Source: Physocladia obscura (Eukaryota; Chytridiomycota; Chytridiomycetes; Chytridiales; Chytriomycetaceae). From it: a stretch of 13,380 nucleotides of DNA. The notes under the pieces were generated by a model. The model was not told where the DNA came from and made no database searches. It worked only from the letters and a program-made list of their open reading frames with translations. The position numbers and the translations under genes are program-made. The number at the start of each line of letters is the position of its first letter. The first letter of the stretch is position 1. This document shows positions 1 to 10,884 of this stretch, one piece after another. Location of the stretch: NCBI GenBank assembly GCA_027596945.1, contig JADGJH010000595.1, positions 1 to 13,380 of the forward strand, given 5' to 3'.

Positions 1-20
1 AAAAAACTCTCTACCCAAAA

Positions 21-105
21 CTACTATCAAGCTTAAGGCTCACAACAATACTAAGCCTTACAACTCAAAAACCAACAAGATACTGTAGTCATAAACCCTC
101 CAGGG
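21..105 (+). repeat. Dispersed leader-like repeat, copy A
   Basis: This stretch aligns with 4272-4360. Both begin with the identical 13-mer CTACTATCAAGCT. They then share blocks in the same order: GCT-x-ACAA, TAAGC or AAGCC, an A-run followed by CAACAA, and finally ACT..TCATAA. In copy B the last block holds the ATG of a decayed open frame; here the matching position reads GTAG, so that start is lost. The similarity fades after about position 105. It may be the 5' leader of a multicopy gene or element. Sequence similarity is seen directly; the role is inferred. Confidence 0.5.
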
Positions 106-310
106 TTAGCACTGTAGCTTGTGAGTATTTGTTTGGAGATCCCAAATGGACTACTGTCAGGTAGTGTCTGACTTGCAGTTGCATTCAGCGCTTCCAGAGA
201 AGGAGAATCGCAACTTTTGTCTGTATATTCCAGAGGTAGATCAGGCACAGGATCATGAACAATTGCACATTATTGGTTTGTTTTGTTGTTTGGTTCATTT
301 TTGGTGGCAT
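51..310 (-). pseudogene. Possible frameshifted gene remnant, unknown product
   Basis: On the minus strand an ATG at 310, preceded by AAAG, opens a hydrophilic N-terminus (MPPKMNQTTKQTNNVQL). That frame soon ends at a TGA. A one-base shift near residue 17 moves into a coding-like frame starting VHDPVPDLPLEYTDK, which continues to about position 100 and formally to a stop at 51-53. The last 50 bases overlap the leader repeat, which argues that the true fragment ends near 100. I recognise no domain. It may be a transposon gene fragment or chance; confidence is low. Confidence 0.2.
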
Positions 311-781
311 CTTTGGATCAAATTTCTAAAACAAGGGTACCAAACTGCCAACTGGCCCAAGGACCAAACACATTTTGGTTTTTGTGTTTAGTCCACCGTT
401 GGAAGACTTCCATTCTCAAAACAGTGAGAGATCCAAACCAAGGAAATACCAACACCACTGCTTTGTGAAATCAAGATTGAGATACTGACAATATCAACAT
501 CAATCTCACTCACCAGCTGAGATTCCAAATTTGATTATTTTTGCTGCTTGTAAAATTAACATAAATTGGGGAAGCTTCAAAAACTTAGACACCACTTCAG
601 CCATGAAAGAATAATCCACATTCGAACTTTATTAAATCTATTCGATAATCCCAAATAACGCAAAATACTCTCATGCGAAAATTCAATTTTAATCCAACAA
701 AACTGAGGCAGCTATCTTGACTTGTTCCCTGCGAAAATTCAAATAGTTTTAGTCTCAAAACCGAGCTTAATCGAAATTTAC
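311..781. other. AT-rich stretch and 3' flank of the carrier gene
   Basis: No gene is supportable here. The part nearest 781 is expected to be the 3' untranslated region of the minus-strand carrier gene. The rest is AT-rich with only short chance frames. Confidence 0.5.
628..633 (-). terminator. Candidate poly(A) signal of the carrier gene
   Basis: TTTATT on the plus strand reads AATAAA on the minus strand, about 150 nt beyond the carrier stop codon at 782-784. Position and hexamer fit a cleavage and polyadenylation signal. The hexamer is common in AT-rich DNA, so this is tentative. Confidence 0.4.
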
Positions 782-2040
782 TCACAAGAACACGAAAGTC
801 AGGATAGTATGAGGTCTGACACGAAAGAAAAAAAAAAAAAAAGTATGGTAAGTCAGCGATTGCGGGAAATAGAACGATACTGCATATTTACCCAATCCGT
901 AAATAATGCGCGAAGTAGCCTTTGAAGAGTGCGCCCGGACCTTCTGTTCCAAGCGTTTTTCGCATGCAGTCAAAAACAGAGCTATACAGCGCCCCTTTTC
1001 CGTCAGCTGTTCGATTTTGGTTGTACATTCTTGTACTCAGCACGTCAAACGGATTCATGGCTGTGCAAACAAAGAACGACGTAAATGCGCTGGCAGCGAA
1101 ATGAAGCGCAACTCCGCCATCTCCATCTGCGATTTTGAACCAGCCACTCTTAATGAGAAGATTTTTGCTTGCATCATATGTCGACAACTGAACCGCTGAA
1201 CCAACTCCCGTTCGAAGCATTGATGCATCGGCACCACGCCATAATCCTGCGGCACCTTCATTCCGGTAAATGTGCCCAAAGCTTTTCCAAAGCCCCCCGA
1301 GCACATAAGAATGCTGCGCACCAACTGCCATATGCGGCGAATACGATTGCATACGTGTCTTGACTAAAAAGAAAGGCGATCCGAATGCAGCGCCAAGCAT
1401 CCCACAGCCAGCACCACTGGTAACCATAGCAACCGCTTTCCCAACGCCAGTACTTGCAGCTCCCTCGCCACCAATCCAATCACCTGTCGAAATGAGAATA
1501 TCTCTGATTGGCTCGTAGAATCCCAGCCGAGTTCCGTTCATGAGCGACTGATAAAAATATCCTGGCAGTAAACCCTTCTGAATTCCGCGGATACCTTCTG
1601 TGCGTAGAATTTTCACAAAAGCAGAGAACGCTCCATTATATTGGCGAACGTGGGCAACGTTACGTGCTTCGAGTTCGCCTTGGAGTTGTAGTCGAGTTTT
1701 CACAACCTTATTGGAGAAAAAAATAAAAAATGGGAGTACATCTTCGTGAGCTGATTATCGGCCCTTTCGCGAAAGAGTTGGAATCAATAGGGAAGTATGA
1801 ACTGTCTGTTACCTCCATAGGGTTTGTGATGGTAACCGCACCTGCATTGACATTAATAATATCGCCAAAGTGTTAGCAAGAATAATGCAAATAGATAAGA
1901 AATTGCAATCAAACAACCTCAATCACTGTAGGGAGTAACTAACCGCATGCTGCAATAGCTCCACAACTAAAGCTTCGAAAATGAGCTAAGAATACCGAAG
2001 TGAATGAAGTGTTGGCCGATGGCGCTTGCGTTGTTACCAT
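782..2040 (-). CDS. OAC1: Mitochondrial oxaloacetate carrier, Oac1/SLC25A35 type
   Basis: Four exons, complement(join(782..815, 892..1706, 1813..1841, 1944..2040)), encode 324 residues, the length of yeast Oac1p. All three introns (76, 106 and 102 nt) are GT-AG and the phases join exactly. Intron 1 (1842-1943) contains GCTAAC, a good branch point; intron 3 (816-891) ends in a 15-T tract and CAG. The protein has the three tandem repeats of the mitochondrial carrier family. Signature motifs are PMEVVK (40-45), PFFLVK (153-158, lacking the acidic residue, as I recall for this subfamily) and PFDVLS (261-266). VVKTRLQLQGEL, NPFDVLSTRMYNQ and the LRIGPHTILTFVFL tail point to the Oac1/SLC25A34/35 branch. 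Yeast Oac1 carries oxaloacetate, sulfate and isopropylmalate across the inner membrane. Without the last intron the protein would end at residue 314 and lose the conserved tail. The ATG at 2040 is the only in-frame start seen before exon 1. Confidence 0.92.
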
Positions 2041-2059
2041 CTTCAAGTTTGTTTTGAAG
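2041..2059 (-). other. Small inverted repeat abutting the carrier start codon
   Basis: Six-base arms CTTCAA (2041-2046) and TTGAAG (2054-2059) with a 7-nt loop lie directly next to the ATG at 2038-2040. In the transcript this could form a weak hairpin just before the start codon. The arms are short, and this could be chance. Confidence 0.2.
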
Positions 2060-2726
2060 TTCAGTCAAGTTTTTGTTCGATTCAAATGGCTCCGAAGTTC
2101 ACAATAACCCTTCAAATTTGTGTCGTTCCTCAGATAATACGTAAGTTATTACCTATTAGTGCAAATTGGTCAAAAGTTGCCACTGGCAAATCAAAAATGA
2201 TGTTTTCACCCAAAAATGAAGTTCTAGTCAAACTTTAGATTGAATTTCAGAAATTGCCAAATTCCTCACTTACCACAAACCAAATAAAAGAGTCAAAACA
2301 GACATGTATTCACTGCTGATACATTTTAAATTAGAAAAGTTTCTCAATTACTTCTATGACTCAAAAGTGGTAAACTGGGTGGTTGTTGTGGAATTTGACA
2401 AAAGCACTGACTGAGACCTCCACTTCCAAAAAGCATGTCACATCTCACATCAGCACCAGATAACTCCAGGAAAGAAAAGCAGGTAATAGTGCCATTATAA
2501 TCAAAAAACATTGTTGAAGTTGACAGTCTTGATGGTGAGAGATTAGTGCAACAAAACAAGTAATGTATTAAAAATAAATAAAACAGTTTTATTATAAAAA
2601 ATTTTATTTAAATTAAAGTAAATAAAGAATAAATATAATTGGTTTTATTATTTTTCACAATACCAAGTCATTTTTCAAAGAATTAAAACAGATTATAGTG
2701 GCAAATGTGTCCCAGTGGTGCAAAAA

Positions 2727-2778
2727 CAGACCATGAAAGTCAGTGCTTCACTCAAGAGAAGCCAGACTGACTTGTACA
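2727..2778 (+). repeat. Diverged direct repeat, copy 1
   Basis: It begins CAGAC..ATGA and runs through TCAAG-x-GAAGCCAGACTG and CTTGTACA. It matches 2876-2930 over roughly 52 bases with about three quarters identity by eye. The two copies lie about 150 bp apart in the same orientation, probably an old local duplication or two copies of a dispersed element. Confidence 0.5.
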
Positions 2779-2837
2779 GCACCCAAGTATCCATCATCTA
2801 ATAGAGCCAGCTGTACCAATTTTGTTTGTCTTATTTT

Positions 2838-2869
2838 ATTTTAAATAAATAAAGTTTATTATTTAAAAT
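2838..2869. repeat. AT-rich near-palindrome
   Basis: Arms of 16 nt (2838-2853) and 15 nt (2855-2869) are reverse complements apart from one inserted A, with a single G between them. It lies between the two diverged direct repeats. It could form a cruciform or hairpin, but pure A/T composition makes chance palindromes likely. Confidence 0.4.
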
Positions 2870-2875
2870 GAAAAT

Positions 2876-2930
2876 CAGACTGCATGAGGTCAGCAATTTA
2901 CCCAAGGGAAGCCAGACTGGTTTGCACAAA
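2876..2930 (+). repeat. Diverged direct repeat, copy 2
   Basis: Second copy of the unit at 2727-2778. The best-conserved core is GAAGCCAGACTG. In both copies the core follows a CAAG block and precedes TTG-x-ACA. Confidence 0.5.
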
Positions 2931-4271
2931 CAAAAAAGTTGTTCAGTAGCTATATTGGAAAACAGTGATAATAACAACAAGGGGCTGATCAAACTCACCA
3001 GGTGTGTTCACTAACACCTGCATTACATGTGTTGATGCACACAATAAATACCATAAATACATTTTTACATTTATAATTTGTTATTTTACAATGTAATTTA
3101 CTTTCCTAACCAATATATACATTAATTTCATTTCTCAGAAAATACAATTCAAATCACCTACACATGTAGTGTTAATTAGTTATTGTAAAGGGCACTTTAA
3201 ATGGATTGTGCTTTTGGATGAATGGGACAATGGCAGGGGGTGTCTGCATAAGTGATCACTATGTAACAATAAATATCTTTATTCACATAAAAAGCTTTTC
3301 ATTTTGGATTCAATTCATTCAAAGTTGGTCGCAAGACAAACAAATTTTTCATTATTATCATTTGAAATTGAAAAAATTTCATTTTTAAAGGGATCATTGA
3401 AAATGAATGATTTATAAATACCTTAGAAAACTGTCACATCATCCCATTGATGTGATTTTTACCATTTTTCTCAGGGAAAAAAAAAATGCCAAAGCAGGGG
3501 TAAATGCACTATAAATAGTGAAACTGTTATAAATTAGATTGCCAATCTAATTTTTTCTCAAAGAATTTTCCAGAAATTTCTCAAGGCTTCTATTTCTTTC
3601 AAGAACCCAAAAACAATTCAAGTGATTTCCAGCTGCTTTTCAACAACCTTTTCTTTCTAAGTGCCTTTCATTCTTTTTCTTTCTTAAACCCAACTTTTTT
3701 CTTTACTGTATTATATGTATTATAAAATAATAAAAACTCTTTATTAAGTATTCAACTTCAACTTTAGCTCATACTTCAATCTCAAACTCTTATCATTTTG
3801 TTCTGAGATATAAAGTATTGAATTAGTTGCTTCAAGTGACTACAGCTACCAGGAAATCTTCTACAATTTTTCTTCAACTTACTGGAACCTTATGTTTGTT
3901 TTCCAGCTACTATTAACAATTTACTTCAGAAACTCACAACAGAATTACAAAATCATCTAAAAATTGATAACTTGTAGTTGATAACTCTCTCCTAATGGTT
4001 TCAAACTATACTCAACAACATTTTGTCCCAACTGTTTTGTGACAGTAACACTCTAAAATTGGCTCCTGATTTTTTTTTTTGGACCTTTTCTAAAGATAGC
4101 AAAAAGAAACAAATGAAGGGACCCCAAAAACTGGAATGAATCCTTCCAAATAAATTATGGGGATTTGAAATAAGGTAGATAAGCACAAAAAAAGGCTGTA
4201 AGAAGGCTGTTGGATTTTAACTTTTGAAAACATTCTCAAATAAAACAAAACTTCTACTCTCGAAACTACAC

Positions 4272-4360
4272 CTACTATCAAGCTCTTAGCTTACAAACAC
4301 TTGTAAGCTGCACTTTAAAAAGTCAACAAACATTACTATGACTCATAATCCTATTCCAGT
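4272..4360 (+). repeat. Dispersed leader-like repeat, copy B, with an ATG
   Basis: It is similar to copy A at 21-105, starting with the identical CTACTATCAAGCT. Its end overlaps the ATG at 4338-4340 of the decayed frame that follows. Placement just before a start codon suggests a 5' untranslated leader or promoter-proximal segment of a repeated gene family. The alignment is visible; the role is inferred. Confidence 0.5.
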
Positions 4361-4943
4361 GTCTGGGACAACTATTAAAGACAATGATGACTACTTTGAT
4401 TTTGAAGATGTTAACTCTATCAAAGTAGATGCTGTTACTGCCAAATTGGATGAGTTATTTGAGTTATATGGAACAAAACTGGTCAAGGAGCTCTTATCTG
4501 GAAAAATTTGCAAAAAGTAATTTTATCGTGATGGAGAGCTTCCACAAGTACGCATATGAAAACTCTATTCATGCATTCTAAATGAAATAGGTGCACGGCA
4601 TAATGGAAGCAACTATTGAAAGCCCTCTTAAAACAAGACAATTTTCTTCCTTGTCAAGGACAGCATCATCACATAAATCCGTATCTCCAGCCAACAGCAT
4701 TATAACAAAGACTTTTCTGCCTGGGAAGATGTATCTCCTCAGAATGTGCCAAATGAGCCACCAAGATATTCTATTGGATCAAGTGCTGGTAGATCTCTTC
4801 CTTGAAACTATGCTTATTTGAGCACTGAAGAATTGTCGGATGATCGTGGAAAAAAATTAAAAGTTAGAAAATTTTTGAAAAATATCAGCACCAGTTTGAC
4901 AGCAGTGGATTTTTTATTGAAACAAGGCATTGTTTTAGAGTGA
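4338..4943 (+). pseudogene. Decayed gene: one frame of 201 codons with six internal stops
   Basis: An ATG at 4338 opens 60 intact codons (acidic, with NDDYFDFEDV and KLVKELLSGKI). The same frame then continues with no shift to a TGA at 4941, interrupted by TAA at 4518, 4629 and 4674 and TGA at 4557, 4617 and 4803. Text between stops still reads like protein, for example FYRDGELPQVRI, KLYSCILNEIGARHN, FSAWEDVSPQNVPNEPPRYS and KLKVRKFLKNISTSLTAVDF. Frame retention with only nonsense changes indicates a gene inactivated by base substitution. I do not recognise the family. The shared upstream leader suggests a multicopy gene or transposon gene. If only the first 60 codons were used it would be a small acidic protein. 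Confidence 0.5.
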
Positions 4944-5332
4944 AATATTTCACATCACACCAGTCAAACTGTAAAGTTGAATATTTAGAAGTGAAAAGCC
5001 GCAATGAGAGAAAGTAAAAATGAAAAACAGCGGTAACAACTTACACCTGCAAAGAACAAAAAAAAATTGAAGAATTGTTCTAACAGGAATTTATCAAATA
5101 ATATCAGGTGATTTAAAAACAAGCTACATGTTTACACAAATCTAGGTGATTTGCTATATATTCTGGCTTCATAAATAGGCAAACGAAATATTTTCGTCAG
5201 TTTCAGTCGATAGTAATAATAAAAACGAATTGATGTTTTTAAGCTTTCTCAACATAAAAATTACATCCACGTTGAAGTGTGAAACCTTTTTTCGTTTTAG
5301 TTTTCTTGTAACAAATATTAATTCAAAAACGA
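4944..5332 (+). promoter_or_regulatory. Upstream region of SEC23
   Basis: This AT-rich stretch precedes the SEC23 start codon. It holds a small perfect inverted repeat, ACGAAA-TAT-TTTCGT (5183-5197), a CTATATATT tract near 5155 and a pyrimidine-rich run ending in AG near 5300. That run could be a 5'-UTR intron acceptor. No element can be assigned with certainty. Confidence 0.3.
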
Positions 5333-8165
<2,833 letters not shown>

Positions 8166-8209
8166 AAGTACAAATATAAAAAGAGGTTGTGTTTCTGGGA
8201 CAAGAAAAA

Positions 8210-8215
8210 AATAAA
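8210..8215 (+). terminator. Candidate poly(A) signal of SEC23
   Basis: AATAAA lies about 45 nt after the SEC23 stop codon and is followed by an A/T-rich stretch. Distance and hexamer fit a short 3' untranslated region. Confidence 0.6.
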
Positions 8216-8373
8216 CGGTTATTATCCGAAACAAAAATAATAATAATTAAGGCACATTGATATTCACCTTTTTTCCAAAACTTAACTTGAATTGCTGCCA
8301 ATGTGTGAAAAACTCTGTTGGAGACATTTGAGTGATTTTGCAAACAATTCTTTGTGAAAATTTTTGTAAATTG

Positions 8374-8394
8374 CTTGTGAGAAATTTTCACAAG
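8374..8394. repeat. 21-nt imperfect palindrome
   Basis: CTTGTGAG at the left pairs with TTCACAAG at the right around a central A/T core; the only non-Watson-Crick pair is G-T. A related TTTGTGAAAATTT precedes it by about 20 nt. No function is evident. Confidence 0.4.
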
Positions 8395-8459
8395 CCACTT
8401 GAAACCAAAAAATCCAGTCAAAATGTTAAGGCAGATGGAAAAAAGTGGCTCAACAACTA

Positions 8460-8491
8460 TGCACTGTATTTGGGGTGCACTGTATTTGGGG
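8460..8491 (+). repeat. Perfect 16-bp tandem duplication
   Basis: TGCACTGTATTTGGGG occurs twice in immediate succession with no mismatches (8460-8475 and 8476-8491). A perfect copy in otherwise diverged DNA suggests a recent slippage or duplication event. Confidence 0.85.
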
Positions 8492-8671
8492 AAGGAACTG
8501 TTTCTGGGCCAAATTGTATTTTCTTTATTATAGATTCATGTTTCTCAAAATTCTCCATTACAAAAAAATTGTAAACAGGCTTAAAAATAAATGTTGCTTT
8601 TTCCCTCCCCACACAAAACTCTATTATTGCATTAATACAAAGATTTTGTTTAATAATAAAAAGGTCAAAAC

Positions 8672-8815
8672 AGAGCAAAATTGGAGTTTCAACAAGTCAA
8701 TCGGTGGGTTTAAATGTGAAAATTGTAGTGCTAGAGCAAAATTGGAGCAGGGAGTTTCAAGCAGTCAATCTGTGGCTTTAAGAGTAAAATCAGAGCACCA
8801 GAGCAAAAAATTTTA
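8672..8815 (+). repeat. Diverged tandem repeat of about 60 bp, 2.2 copies
   Basis: Units begin AGAGCAAAATTGGAG at 8672 and 8733. Both then carry GTTTCAA, AGTCAATC, a GTGG or GTGGG block and TTTAA. Truncated starts recur at 8792 (AGAGCACC) and 8800 (AGAGCAAAA). The units differ by small insertions. A frame of 123 codons spans this region but is driven by the repeat and A/T composition, and I do not call it a gene. Confidence 0.6.
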
Positions 8816-8877
8816 GTTTTAGGTGGTTGATCAGAGTAATACAATAATGAGAGCAGTGGCACAAAAAACAAAGGTGG

Positions 8878-8993
8878 TGTATTCAGTTAGAATGGTATTA
8901 TGACATACTAAGGAGCTATATAAGACTTACCCAAAAAATTTGCATGGGGTGTTGTGCTGTACTGGTTTTTGTGTTCTGTTTGTTCAATATACA
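8878..8993 (+). mobile_element. Possible small solo LTR
   Basis: The 116-bp segment starts TGTAT and ends ATACA, a 5-bp inverted repeat of the TG..CA type. It has TATATAAG at 8917-8924 and a T/G-rich 3' part ending TTGTTCAATATACA, an arrangement typical of LTR promoters. Flanking pentamers GGTGG and ATTGG match at only three of five positions, so a target-site duplication is not established. No primer-binding site follows. This is a hypothesis resting on end structure and the TATA box. Confidence 0.3.
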
Positions 8994-9024
8994 ATTGGAT
9001 TTTTTTTTCTTTTAATTTTCAAAA

Positions 9025-9043
9025 TGTACATTCAGAATGTACA
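9025..9043. repeat. Perfect 9-bp inverted repeat with 1-nt spacer
   Basis: TGTACATTC (9025-9033), a single A, then GAATGTACA (9035-9043). The near-perfect dyad resembles a binding site for a dimeric protein, but no adjacent gene supports a role. Confidence 0.5.
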
Positions 9044-9241
9044 AAAAGTTCTGGGATACAACTGAATCTATCTTTACTTGAACAATAAGTTTGAAACATA
9101 GTATGGAAAACAATAAGAAGCAGTTTGATATATTGACAGTGTTCTCTTCATTCACATTTAGCTTCTCATATTAAGCTTCAAAACTTAAAAACACTTATTA
9201 AAAATTTATACGTCAATTTATTGTCAATTTATTTGTCTTTT

Positions 9242-9540
9242 TTATTTGTTTGGTAGGTCCATACTATGCAAATATTCATGCACTGTGGGCAGCTCAAGAT
9301 TGAAAAAATCATATGTTTCATTTCTTCTTTGTATATATGTGTGAATATTTGTCAATAAAGCAGCAACAGGATAGTACATGCCTATTGGTTTCAATAAAAG
9401 CTTTTGAATTGCTTTGTAATCAGGAAATGTCCATGACTGCAAAATCGCCCCAAACTAACATTCAACTGACACATAGACTTAACTCATTCATTTTTTGAAT
9501 CTTACTCAAATAGTCACAGATTTAATCCTTTAAAGGCACT
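9242..9540 (-). pseudogene. Transposase-tail-like remnant
   Basis: A frame of 66 codons (9442 down to 9242) contains YYPVAALLTNIHTYIQRRNE and then FFNLELPTVHEYLH. The pattern A-x-LLTN-x-HT followed by an aromatic, PPT/PT and EYL reminds me of the C-terminal end of PIF/Harbinger-type DDE transposases. Upstream on the same strand, in another frame, SAFKGLNL and QKMNELSLCVS could be eroded parts of the same protein, broken by stops. No catalytic DDE residues are present. Assignment is from memory of the family pattern and is weak; that this is coding-derived is somewhat firmer. Confidence 0.3.
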
Positions 9541-9895
9541 GACTATTGATTGGCTTGCATCATAGACTGGGCTGTAGTGTATATAAGAGAGCATATAATA
9601 CATTTTTTTAATTAGACATTCTCCGCTAAATTCATTCAAAAGTAATCAAAAATATGTCAATAATCATTTTCAAGATAATTCCAAGTATTTATTAACCTTC
9701 TTAGTTGTTTTTCATTGTTTCAAGTTGATGTAAATCTCTAATAAAATATTGATTATATTACATTTTCACTGTTATTCTTTTAAACTTTAGCAATTCAAAT
9801 TCTAAATAGATTCTAATTTATAAATGTAGAATGCAATTAGAATTGAAAATAGATTTCTTTCAATAATTTTGCTCAGGAAATAATGATAAACTATT
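9541..9895. other. AT-rich gap with a TATA-like box
   Basis: TATATAAG at 9580-9587 is followed about 70 nt later by AAAAATATG, but the ATG at 9652-9654 opens only 14 codons. No gene is supportable. It may be an orphan promoter left after loss or truncation of its gene. Confidence 0.3.
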
Positions 9896-10282
9896 CTACA
9901 TTTTCAGTTTCAGTTGTCTGTATCCTCTCTTGGACAATCGTTCATTGAATACATGATTCAAAAATTCAGTAATTCTATCTTTGCCTTTCTCAATCATTTG
10001 CACTTTAACTTCACCATCAGTATCCAAATCCTTCCATTTCAATTCATTCAAATTAGTTTGGGATTTTAGGTGTACACTTCTCACTGAAATAGTATCATCT
10101 AGTGACCTCTTTGTAGTTGTAACTGCTATAATGCTGGGACTACTGGGTGCTAGAGGACATAGGAACCATTTTGTATCCTCTTTTCTAAATAATACAACTC
10201 TGTCATCAATAATCAAAGAAGTGTTATTTTCAATAGCATCCAATTCAATATCATGTGAATTTGAATTGAACCAGTAATTTTT
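9896..10282 (-). pseudogene. Open frame without ATG start, unknown product
   Basis: The frame is open from after a TAA at 10283-10285 to a TAG at 9896-9898, about 128 codons. Coding-like text includes WFNSNSHDIELDAIE, DDRVVLFRKEDTKWFLCP, KWKDLDTDGEVKVQMIEKG and NEVFNERL-like helices near the end. No ATG occurs before the methionine of QMIEKG, so it is either a 5'-truncated gene or an internal exon. It overlaps by 18 nt a plus-strand open frame running the other way. I recognise no domain. A/T-rich codons match the intergenic background rather than SEC23. Confidence 0.35.
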
Positions 10283-10816
10283 TTAAATTATAATTGTTAT
10301 ACAGTCATAGTATGGTCAAAAGAAAGACCATCTTATTGCATAAAGGGCAATTTATTCTGGTGTAAATACATTCATCTTGATGATCCAATAAATTCCAATG
10401 CAAAGTCTTATGATTGTGTATCTGATTTTACTAACAATTCTTTAGAGAAAGTAAATCCAGCTTCAAGGAGCAAAATTGTTGATTTAAAAGAGACTATCAA
10501 ACAACTTCAAAGCAAACTTGACAGTAATATTCTAACAACAAAACCCAGCACAGAAGATTTGTTATTTAATGAAATTGTCAAATTAATGAATGGAAATGAA
10601 GTTTATGAAACTGACACTGACTTATTTGAACTTGGAAAGGATTTTGTATTTCATATAAAAAAGAAAGATAAATTGAACAGCAAAGAGCAGATAAAGCAAT
10701 TAAAGAAGCTAATGTGGAAAGATCCAAATGCAATATACAAAACTATAGAACAACAACTGATGTTACAGAAAAAATTGTTGAAATATCTCACAAAAAATCT
10801 TTCTGATGAAAATTAG
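10265..10816 (+). pseudogene. Open frame of 183 codons without ATG start, coiled-coil-like
   Basis: The frame is open from after a TGA at 10262-10264 to a TAG at 10814-10816. It reads WSKERPSYCIKGNLFWCKY early, then a Lys/Glu/Leu-rich part (KIVDLKETIKQLQSKL, IKKKDKLNSKEQIKQLKKL, TIEQQLMLQKKLLKYL) likely to form helices or coiled coil. The first ATG is far inside (near 10586), so the natural 5' end is missing or in another exon. It has no recognisable domain. The length is notable for A/T-rich DNA and suggests a real but truncated gene, perhaps from a mobile element. Confidence 0.4.
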
Positions 10817-10853
10817 TTGAAATTAAGAGGTATCAATTGTAATTTATTTTCAA

Positions 10854-10884
10854 TCAATTTATTTATTATTTATAAATAAATTGA
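10854..10884. repeat. 12-bp perfect hairpin after the plus-strand open frame
   Basis: TCAATTTATTTA (10854-10865) and TAAATAAATTGA (10873-10884) are perfect reverse complements around a 7-nt loop, 38 nt after the stop at 10816. It could be a 3' end structure of the truncated gene or an AT-rich chance palindrome. Confidence 0.45.

Larger units (their letters stand above)
2060..4271. other. About 2.2 kb AT-rich stretch without a supportable gene
   Basis: No open frame here shows domain features, codon bias or introns like the flanking genes. A frame of 71 codons on the minus strand (2344-2559) has a slightly higher GC than its surroundings but nothing recognisable. The stretch holds diverged direct repeats (2727-2778 and 2876-2930), an AT-rich near-palindrome (2838-2869) and long A/T tracts. 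The upstream promoter of the carrier gene must lie near 2041-2300, but I see no clear core element. Confidence 0.55.

Noticed and set aside
1842..1943. Possible small nucleolar RNA in carrier intron 1
   Set aside because: A GTGATTGA-like box is present but no proper C/D box pair or H/ACA structure could be made out.
2344..2559. Minus-strand open frame of 71 codons
   Set aside because: It has somewhat better composition than its surroundings, but no domain, no introns and no supporting context; too short to claim.
4001..4281. Two overlapping minus-strand frames of about 60 codons
   Set aside because: Both are phenylalanine/serine/leucine-rich products of T-rich DNA; no coding signal.
8445..8816. 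Plus-strand open frame of 123 codons
   Set aside because: It spans the 16-mer duplication and the 60-bp tandem repeats, has A/T-driven composition (many F, K, N, Y) and no domain.
8917..9587. Paired LTRs suggested by TATATAAG at 8917 and 9580
   Set aside because: The sequences around the two boxes do not align, so they are not two LTRs of one element.
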